Below are positions 1-6,500 of a stretch of 7,193 nt of DNA, piece after piece. Position numbers and translations under genes: made by a program. Positions within the stretch are counted from its first letter, which is position 1. Every line of letters starts with the position of its first letter. The notes under the pieces are model-generated. The model worked only from the letters and a program-made list of their open reading frames with translations. It did no database searches and was not told the DNA's origin. This stretch comes from Actinomycetota bacterium (GTDB lineage: Bacteria; Cyanobacteriota; Vampirovibrionia; Obscuribacterales; Obscuribacteraceae): positions 1-7,193 of the forward strand of contig CAJCIF010000520.1 of the NCBI GenBank assembly GCA_903970355.1. Reading direction: 5' to 3'.

Positions 1-2
1 CC

Positions 3-740
3 CAAATTCATTTAAAGGCGATGACCGCCGTTGAAATCGAATATCTTGCCAACCTTGAAGGTATCTCTTTTGAAGAGACATTGAAACGCCTTGCTAAAGC
101 GGGATTGAATTCAATGCCCGGTGGTGGTGCGGAAATTTTCGATGAAGAAGTGCGCGAACGCATGGCCGTTAAGAAAACGCCCGCGCACAATTGGCTTGGT
201 ATTCACGGCATTGCTCACAAGCTTGGTATGAAAACTACAGCAACAATGCTTACGGGTATCGGCGAATCGACTGAAAACAAAATCGATCATGTCCTTTTGC
301 TTCGAGAACAACAAGATAAATCCGGCGGATTCACTTGCTTCATTCCTCTTAAGTGCTACTACGATGGAACAAATTTGTTGGGCGAAGTGACTGAGCCGTC
401 ACCACAAACGCTTTTGAAAGACATCGCCATTTCTCGCTTATTGCTCGACAATTTCCCGCATATTAAGGCGTACTGGATACAACTTGGCGAACAAGTTGCC
501 CAACTGGCCCTTTCCTTTGGTGCAGATGATATGGATGGCACAATCGGCGAAGAAAAAATTACGCATGCCGCTGGTGCCAAGACGCCTCTGCAACTGGCCA
601 AAGATCGAATGGAGGCTTTGATTGCGGAAGCTGGTCAGGTACCAGTTGAGCGCGATACAATTTACAACATACGCGGCGTTTCGGAACGAAAGCCCGCCGT
701 TTTGCCACCACTTGAAGAAAGATTAGCAGCTCTAAAATAG
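3..740 (+). CDS. mqnE: Aminofutalosine synthase MqnE, C-terminal part (5' end outside window)
   Basis: Cytosolic radical SAM enzyme of the futalosine route to menaquinone; the family joins the chorismate-derived enolpyruvyl substrate (3-(1-carboxyvinyl)oxybenzoate) to SAM to give aminofutalosine. The frame is already open at base 3 and reads QIHLKAMTAVEIEYLA, so the ATG at 21 is internal. About 245 residues are visible of the usual 370-390; the CxxxCxxC cluster motif must lie upstream. Visible marks are HLKAMTAVEI, the PGGGAEIF segment (third to fourth line of a typical alignment), HKLGMKTTATMLTGIGE, FGADDMDGTIGEEKITHAAG near residue 180, and the C-terminal PVERDTIYN. The paralogue MqnC (cyclic dehypoxanthinyl futalosine synthase) shares PGGGAEI but typically has FGANDLGGTMIEENV and PVQRDT, so MqnE fits better. 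The gene ends in TAG at 738-740, 14 bp from the convergent TPR-PDZ gene. Being 5'-partial is due to the window, not to degradation. Confidence 0.9.
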   Translation, partial: QIHLKAMTAVEIEYLANLEGISFEETLKRLAKAGLNSMPGGGAEIFDEEVRERMAVKKTPAHNWLGIHGIAHKLGMKTTATMLTGIGESTENKIDHVLLLREQQDKSGGFTCFIPLKCYYDGTNLLGEVTEPSPQTLLKDIAISRLLLDNFPHIKAYWIQLGEQVAQLALSFGADDMDGTIGEEKITHAAGAKTPLQLAKDRMEALIAEAGQVPVERDTIYNIRGVSERKPAVLPPLEERLAALK

Positions 741-757
741 CACCACAGGTAGTGCTA
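734..757 (-). terminator. Probable weak Rho-independent terminator of the TPR-PDZ gene, spanning both convergent stop codons
   Basis: Read on the minus strand, UAGCACUA-CCUG-UGGUGCUA can form an 8-bp stem (one G-U pair) with a 4-nt loop, followed at once by UUUU (complement of 734-737). On the plus strand the G-U pair becomes a C/A mismatch, leaving 6 bp, and no U-run follows, so the element favours minus-strand transcripts. The mqnE stop codon (738-740) is in one arm and the minus-strand gene's stop codon (755-757) in the other. The U-run is short, so termination may be inefficient. Confidence 0.45.
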
Positions 758-2137
758 CAAGAGTATTTGACCTAGCCTGTTGTTGCGTTGCACGGTTAGT
801 TGAAATCTTGCATTTGGTGGTTTGGCCTGCACCAATTTCCGCATCTGATCGACGCTTGTGACGATATTGCCGTCCACCGCTTTAATCAGATCTCCTTCTT
901 TCAAACCCACTTTCGCTGCACGTTGTTGTTCTTTCAACTTTGAAATCTTGAGGCCGTCTTTGGTTCCCTTGAGCGAAAATCCAAATGATTCAATCGGATC
1001 ACGTGACGGACGATCGTTGGAAGAAAGATTATTGGCAGGGGGATTGTTTTGGGGAGAGCCATTGGAAGGGGAATTGTTCTGAGGCGCCGAGTTATTGGAA
1101 CGTCTAGAGCCATTGTTGTTTTGTTGCGGATGACTATTTTCCCAGGCTCTTTCAGCGCCTAAGCGGTCATTTTCGTCCTTGGATACATTCGCCTCCAACC
1201 TCTGGAGAGCCTCAGCATACTTGGGTTCATCCGGTTTGAGTTTGCACGCTTCACGGTAATAATCGATCGCTGAAGCATAGTGATTCATCGACAGATAAAC
1301 GGTGCCAATATTGAATTTAGTGTTGGCATTGTTCGGCCTTCTTTCATCGAGTTGTTTGTATAAATCCAGTGCCGAGATGTATTGTTGGCTGCGATAGGCT
1401 TGAGCGGCTTCGTCGGACAGTCGTTTTAGTTGCGCATCTTTCTCAATTTCTTTCTTCTCACCGACAGCTTTCTTTTCGGTCAGTTTTAGTGCTTGCGCGT
1501 AATCTTTGTTGGATGGATCGATAGCGCTTGCATGTTCGTAGCATTTCAGTGCTTCGGCAAAGGAATTATTAGCCTCCATGGCAATGCCCAGACTGTAATA
1601 AGCTTGCGCATTTTGGGGATCTAATCGCACTACCTGCTGAAAACGGTTGATCGCCACGGCGGTATTTTTGGCCCGGTAAGCCTCCACTCCTTCCGACAAA
1701 AGTTTAGCTACTTCTTCTTCTCGTGCTGCCATGACAGCAGCACGCTTGCGCTCTGCTTGCGTCTCCTCATCCTCTTGCATCGTTTGGGGTTGACTGGCAG
1801 CACTAGGTGTTGGGGCAGGCGCAGGGGCAATGGGTGGCGGTGCAGGCTTCTGCTTTTCAGGTGGAAGACTCGTAGCGATTCGGCTCACTCGCTCCTCTAT
1901 GCTCCCGGTGAAAGTCTCACCAAAAATCTGCTTTTCGATTCGACTGAGCCTGTCGGATAGACTCTCGCCATCATAATCTCGAAAGAAAAGACGGTTTTCA
2001 AATTTGCTGACTTGCGTTTCGTTTTCGCTTGCTGCGAATACTCTTACTAAGAGTAATGGTGCCACCACAATGATCGCGAAAAGGCACCAACGGCTTTGGC
2101 TAAGGGCACTTTGTCTGAGTTTCAATGATTTCTTCAT
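755..2137 (-). CDS. Exported or membrane-anchored TPR protein with C-terminal PDZ domain
   Basis: 460 residues; no named gene recognised. Residues 1-17 are basic, 18-36 form a hydrophobic segment ending VFAA-S, which could be a signal peptide cut near residue 36 or an uncleaved anchor. Residues 46-88 carry a charged helical module (FENRLFFRDYDGESL, then IEKQIFGETFTGS) that I associate with Obscuribacterales-type envelope proteins. A Pro/Ala linker (92-117) and a charged helix (120-145) precede TPR units: about 146-179, 180-213 (Y-LG-A---N-F-EAL--Y--A---DP), a charged spacer 214-240, then 241-270 and 274-307. An Asn/Ser/Pro linker (338-375) leads to a PDZ domain (382-452) with the GLKEGDLIKAVDG core. 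No protease triad is present, so this is a binding scaffold rather than an HtrA-type enzyme. It probably acts outside the inner membrane as a protein-interaction platform. The start is supported by GA-rich sequence (GGGGAGAGAGAG in minus reading) 12-23 nt upstream, which is rather distant. Divergent from dprA. Confidence 0.85.
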   Translation of the reverse strand: MKKSLKLRQSALSQSRWCLFAIIVVAPLLLVRVFAASENETQVSKFENRLFFRDYDGESLSDRLSRIEKQIFGETFTGSIEERVSRIATSLPPEKQKPAPPPIAPAPAPTPSAASQPQTMQEDEETQAERKRAAVMAAREEEVAKLLSEGVEAYRAKNTAVAINRFQQVVRLDPQNAQAYYSLGIAMEANNSFAEALKCYEHASAIDPSNKDYAQALKLTEKKAVGEKKEIEKDAQLKRLSDEAAQAYRSQQYISALDLYKQLDERRPNNANTKFNIGTVYLSMNHYASAIDYYREACKLKPDEPKYAEALQRLEANVSKDENDRLGAERAWENSHPQQNNNGSRRSNNSAPQNNSPSNGSPQNNPPANNLSSNDRPSRDPIESFGFSLKGTKDGLKISKLKEQQRAAKVGLKEGDLIKAVDGNIVTSVDQMRKLVQAKPPNARFQLTVQRNNRLGQILL

Positions 2138-2235
2138 GCTAGCATTTGCTCTCTCTCCCCATTTTCCTTTCGTTCACCAAAGTTGTCGAGAGCAAAAATC
2201 CTGACAATTTTAAACCGACACAAAGAGAAGTTGCG
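2138..2235. promoter_or_regulatory. Divergent intergenic region between the TPR-PDZ gene and dprA
   Basis: This 98-bp spacer must hold the 5' signals of both genes. It contains a 9-bp perfect inverted repeat, TTTGCTCTC (2145-2153) and GAGAGCAAA (2188-2196), with 34 bp between the arms. Candidate -35 boxes are TTGTCG at 2183-2188 on the plus strand, with an AT-rich AATTTTAAA at 2207-2215 as a poor -10, and TTGTCA on the minus strand (complement of 2202-2207) with no convincing -10. A GA-rich ribosome-binding stretch for dprA (AGAGAAG, 2224-2230) lies 5 nt before its ATG. The promoter assignments are weak; the inverted repeat is seen directly. Confidence 0.35.
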
Positions 2236-3396
2236 ATGAGTTTTTTCGAACGAGATTTTGACCAAGAAATTCCAGAGGAAGAGCTGGCTCACTGGCTGGC
2301 ATTCTCGCACATGTCCGGGCCAGGAATCGGCTCCCAAAAGATAAAAGCTCTCCTAGACCGCTTTGAAAATATGACCGAAATTTGGAAGGCATCAGCTTCC
2401 CATCTAAAAAGTTTGCATTTGCTCAATGACCAAACTATCGAAAAATTCGTAACGGCGCGCGCCGAAATAAACCCATTCGATCTGCTTGCACTGGTCAGAA
2501 AGTCACACACGCTGGCTCTGCATTTTTTCCATCCTCTTTACCCCGCCCGGCTGAGAAATATCGCCGACCCTCCCCTTGTTCTTTACGTCAAAGGAGAGCT
2601 AAGTCCAAAACTAGTTGAACGATCTATTGCCGTTGTCGGCACCAGACGGCCCACAAATTATGGCCAACGCTTAGCGAAAAGCATTTCAAAAGAGCTTGCC
2701 CAGGCTGGCGCTCTTGTCGTTAGTGGCATGGCTGTCGGCGTTGATTCGCTGGCTCACTGGGGCGCAATTGAAGGCGATGGCAAAACAATTGCCGTGCTCG
2801 GCTGCGGTGTTGATATCTGTTACCCATCTTCAAACAAACCGCTCTATAGAGCCATTCTGGAAGATGGTTTAGGCGCCTTAGTCTCAGAATACTTGCCAGG
2901 GACAAAGCCACAAACCTGGCATTTCCCCGCTCGTAATCGCATTATCAGCGGCATTGCCGATTGCACGCTGGTGGTTGAGGCTGGGGCATCATCAGGTTCG
3001 CTTATCACCGCGGAAATGGCTTTCGATCAAGCCAGGAATGTTTATGCAATTCCGGGAAGGATTGATGCTCCTATGTCTATCGGAACCAACAAACTGATTG
3101 CCTCACTAAAGGCACAGCTGGTGACCAATGTAGGCGATATTATGTTTCACCAGGGCTGGCTGACAACGAAGGTGGAAGGCGAAACAACCCCGACAATCGT
3201 CCAGCTTTATGGTCGGGAACGAGAAGTTTATGACTTGATATCTTCAGAGCCGGTTCATTTTGACTATTTAGCAGAAAAAACGGGAATGAATAGTGGGGAG
3301 CTATCAGCCACGTTGACGATGCTCGAGCTTGCGGGGGTAGTGTCGAGACTTCCGGGGGACTGGTATGCCCGATTGGAAGCTATTGCTTCGATTTGA
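2236..3396 (+). CDS. dprA: DNA processing protein DprA (DNA-protecting protein / Smf)
   Basis: Cytosolic single-stranded DNA-binding protein that, in studied bacteria, protects incoming DNA during natural transformation and loads RecA on it. With the chosen start the protein has 386 residues, normal for DprA with both accessory domains. A helix-hairpin-helix/SAM-like N-terminal region (about 17-75, MSGPGIGSQKI) comes first. The extended Rossmann fold (about 95-305) follows, with VVGTRRPTNYG (133-143), SGMAVGVDSLAHWGA (163-177), GCGVDICYPSSN (189-200), FPARNRIISGIA (230-241) and SGSLITAEMA (253-262). A C-terminal winged helix (about 326-386) completes it. All signature motifs are intact. I place the start at 2236, not at the in-frame ATG at 2146, because AGAGAAG sits 5 nt upstream, homology begins just after it, and the earlier start would lie 8 bp from the divergent gene with a non-conserved leader. 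A competence role is inferred from family; no other com genes are in view. Confidence 0.95.
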   Translation: MSFFERDFDQEIPEEELAHWLAFSHMSGPGIGSQKIKALLDRFENMTEIWKASASHLKSLHLLNDQTIEKFVTARAEINPFDLLALVRKSHTLALHFFHPLYPARLRNIADPPLVLYVKGELSPKLVERSIAVVGTRRPTNYGQRLAKSISKELAQAGALVVSGMAVGVDSLAHWGAIEGDGKTIAVLGCGVDICYPSSNKPLYRAILEDGLGALVSEYLPGTKPQTWHFPARNRIISGIADCTLVVEAGASSGSLITAEMAFDQARNVYAIPGRIDAPMSIGTNKLIASLKAQLVTNVGDIMFHQGWLTTKVEGETTPTIVQLYGREREVYDLISSEPVHFDYLAEKTGMNSGELSATLTMLELAGVVSRLPGDWYARLEAIASI

Positions 3397-3546
3397 AGCG
3401 GAATCACGAATTTAACCTGGTAAATACAAAGGTCCCCATATAAGGTGACAAGTGTTGCTCCCAGCGGGGTATCTTACCTAAGGATGATGTTCAGATCGTC
3501 AGTGCGCTGACCATACTAGAAAAGGAAACTTGTTCGGCCAAATACT
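3397..3546 (+). promoter_or_regulatory. Spacer between dprA and the giant kinase gene, with small dyads and a weak promoter candidate
   Basis: No gene fits in these 150 bp. At the end of dprA three alternating copies GAAGC (3376-3380), GCTTC (3385-3389), GAAGC (3395-3399) can form two mutually exclusive 5-bp hairpins; neither is followed by a T-run, so this is not a clear terminator. GTGACA (3445-3450) and TATCTT (3470-3475) resemble -35 and -10 boxes but with 19-bp spacing. A 14-bp near-palindrome GTCAGTGCGCTGAC (3498-3511) lies 35 bp before the kinase ATG. The only Shine-Dalgarno-like run, AAGGAA (3522-3527), is 19 nt from that ATG, which is too far to be typical. Without a strong terminator, read-through from dprA is possible. 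Confidence 0.25.
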
Positions 3547-6500
3547 ATGAAGCTGTGTCTCCGGTGCAATCAGTACTTCGAAGATTCGCTGGGAGTCTGT
3601 CCCAAGGACCAGGCTACCCTTGAACCCGTTGGCAAAGATCCGCTTATTGGTGCACTTTTGAGTGACCGATATGTCGTTGAGTCTGTTGTTGGGAAGGGCT
3701 CTAGCGGTATCGTTTATAAAGCGCGGCGTATGCAACGCGGCGAAATGGTCGTGGCCGTAAAGGTCTTACACAGTTACCTGGGAGCTGACACGGGCTCTTT
3801 AGACCGATTTTTAAGAGAAGCGCGCGCCGCCAGCCGCCTCCGCAATCCACACATTATTACTATTTGGGACACAGGCGTAACAGACGACGGACAGCCGTTC
3901 TTCGTCATGGACTATCTCGAGGGCAAAACGCTCGCCGACCTTATCAAGGAAAAGGCGATGCTGCATCCCTCCCGCGTCTTGCCAATTATCAGACAGATTT
4001 GCGAAGCACTTACCGAAGCACACAAACAAGGCATCATTCACCGAGACATGAAGCCCGAGAATGTGGTGCTGGAAGAGACCGACAGCGGTGAAGACTATGT
4101 AAAATTGCTCGATTTCGGTATTGCAGATGCGCCCCAGGAAAAAATCAAACTAGAAAAAGTGGCGCAAACAGTGGCTGGCAGCCCGGCGTACATGAGTCCA
4201 GAGCAATGCCAGGGATTTGAGCTCGACGCTCGCAGTGATATTTATTCACTTGGCATCGTCGCTTTTGAAATGCTTACCGGAGATAGGCCATTTAAGTCTG
4301 ACGACCATATGAGTGTCATGTTCATGCACGTGAGCAAGCCACCTAAGAAACTGTCTGATATTCGGCCGGAAATAAAATTCCCACAAGCACTGGAAGATAT
4401 GATGGCTAAAGCATTAGCCAAACATCCAGCCAGACGCCAAGCCAGCGTGCGTGAATTTTGGCTGGAAATCGAAGCATCATTAGAAGGCAGCGAGTATGCA
4501 AGCGCAGCTGTCACACCAACAAATTCTGAAACTCAGGCCGATCTTTTTTCTGTGCCGTCCGCTGATCGCTTAACTGGAGACAGCGCAGTAATAGTAAATG
4601 AAGACGTTGGCGGTCTTAAGCAAACAGGCTGGGGATTCCAGCAAGTGCCATCATCCTCGGTATTACGAAGTAAACCAGAACTACTGCCACCACCAGTTGC
4701 AAAACCATTCAATCCACCCGCAGCCAGCAGTCCGGTCACTCCGCCTGCAAACAATATGCAGCCGAGCTCCCTTCCGACTAGCAGTGGACCTGCAGCGCAA
4801 CCACCAACCGCAACGCCAACTCCTCCTCAACCTGTAGCTGGTGGTGCCAATTTACCGAAGGAAAACTCGCTTACGGATCAACTTAGTTCAATCGTTTACG
4901 ATGCCACCGTTAAAGCAGTCGAAAAAAGCTCGGTTGATATTCCAGCCTATGGCAAATTGAGCAGCTTCGTCGGTGGTCGCAAACTTGAAAATGCTCTACC
5001 GCCAGGATCTATGCAACCTATAAATCGTTCCGGTGGAAATTTCAATGGGGCACCTAACGGACCGAACGGCTTGTCTCAACTTTTAAAAGCCGCTAGCGAC
5101 TCTGTTGCTCCTGATGCAAGTCCGACGTCTCAAGCTGAAGATCCCGCTCCTCCAAATCCCGCTGCTCCCTCTCTAAATCCTGCAGCTCCAGTTGCAAATC
5201 CGACTGCTCAAGCTGAAAGTCCCGCTGCCCCGACTACAAATTCTTCTTATGCAGCTGCAAGTCTCGCTGCTCTAGCTCAGAATCCCACTTCTCCAATGGC
5301 AACGCCAACTGGGCCAGCAAATCTTCCTCTTCCAGTCACCCCGTCTGCTCCAGTTGCTGCATCGGCTGCTCCAAGCGCTCCAGTTGCTCCCCCATTAACT
5401 CATGCTGCCCCAACCGCACCACCCAATCCCACCGTTCCTTTTGGCGGACCTCCAGCTCCAACTGCACCGTTCAACCCAGCGACCGCACCTCCTGCTCCAA
5501 CTGCACCGTTCAACCCAGCGACCGCACCCGCTGCCCAAGCTAATCCCGTTACCACACCTCCAGTTGGACCCGGAACTGCCGCACCACCGGTGATGCAGCA
5601 AACTCAAGAACAAGTTTCGGCGCCATTAGGCGAACAAACAATCAGACGTAGCAAAGAAGGCGCGACGCTGGTAGACCGAGATGGATTAAAGGCTTTCCAA
5701 ACACCTGAGAAACCTGCTCCACCTACAAATGGTGGCATGCCCTCTCACAGCAGTCCGCTTAATGGTGCCAATAGTGGTGGCGCAGTCGAAAATCTCCCAC
5801 CTCCTCAAGATAACTTTGCCGGATTGCCACCAGGTGTTTCACCTATGGGACGTGGTGGCCCAACAAGCCAACCTATCGCTCCCGGCTCCCTTATAAAACC
5901 AGGCAACGCGATGCCACCAAGACGCGTTCCGACAAAACAGGGCGTGCAACCGCTTGCTCCGAAAATTTCAAATGCGCGCATTGATGCAATGAAGCCACCA
6001 ACGCAGTCCCAAGATACGGCCAAGCCAGTAAATCGCTCACCATTTCGTCAATTTACACCAGGACCATCTGAGATCCCGGTACCGACCCAAGCTCAAACAT
6101 CATCACCGACTCAGGCTCCAGCCGATGGTTTACCCGGCGGGCTGCCCAGGCATCCAACTGGATTCGTTCCGATCTATCGCGAAAAGGATGAGCCATCGAT
6201 TCCTAACCAAGCCATACAAGACAAAGGGCTTGCCAAAAAGACGAAGGTCATGCCCGCTTTTGAACGGCCACAACCTCCTGTAAAGGCTGAGCAACCAAAA
6301 GCAAATCCTCCTGTTCAATCGCGGCCTCCCGATTCGGGACAACCATTGATCGCACGAATGGCTAACGAGATTTCGCCTGCTAAGAAAGGCGTGTCACCCG
6401 GTCCAAAAGACGATCCTGACAGCACACTTACGCTCAATGCAGTACGCGTAGAAGAATCGTTTGCTCCTCCGGAGTCGGTTAAAGATCCGGATAGCACTCT

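Noticed and set aside
21..740. Complete 239-residue protein starting at ATG 21
   Set aside because: The same frame continues to base 3 with conserved QIHLKA family sequence, and the radical SAM half is missing, so it is a 5'-truncated gene at the window edge.
2146..2235. Upstream 30-codon extension of dprA from the ATG at 2146
   Set aside because: Leader lacks resemblance to DprA, would crowd the divergent promoter region, and the ATG at 2236 has a well placed AGAGAAG.
3376..3399. Terminator at the end of dprA from GAAGC/GCTTC/GAAGC
   Set aside because: Stems are only 5 bp and no T-run follows; most of it lies inside the coding sequence.
3484..3510. Eight-codon upstream ORF (ATGATG to TGA) preceded by AAGG
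   Set aside because: The SD-like run directly abuts the first ATG, leaving too little spacing, and there is no supporting conservation information.
5402..5593. Plus-strand His/Pro/Leu-rich ORF in another frame
   Set aside because: Off-frame reading of the same Pro/Ala repeats; the kinase frame is uninterrupted here.
5395..5613. Minus-strand Trp/Gly/Arg-rich ORF with a repeated block
   Set aside because: Shadow of the Pro/Ala coding region and its 39-bp duplication; composition is what antisense of CCA/GCT codons gives.
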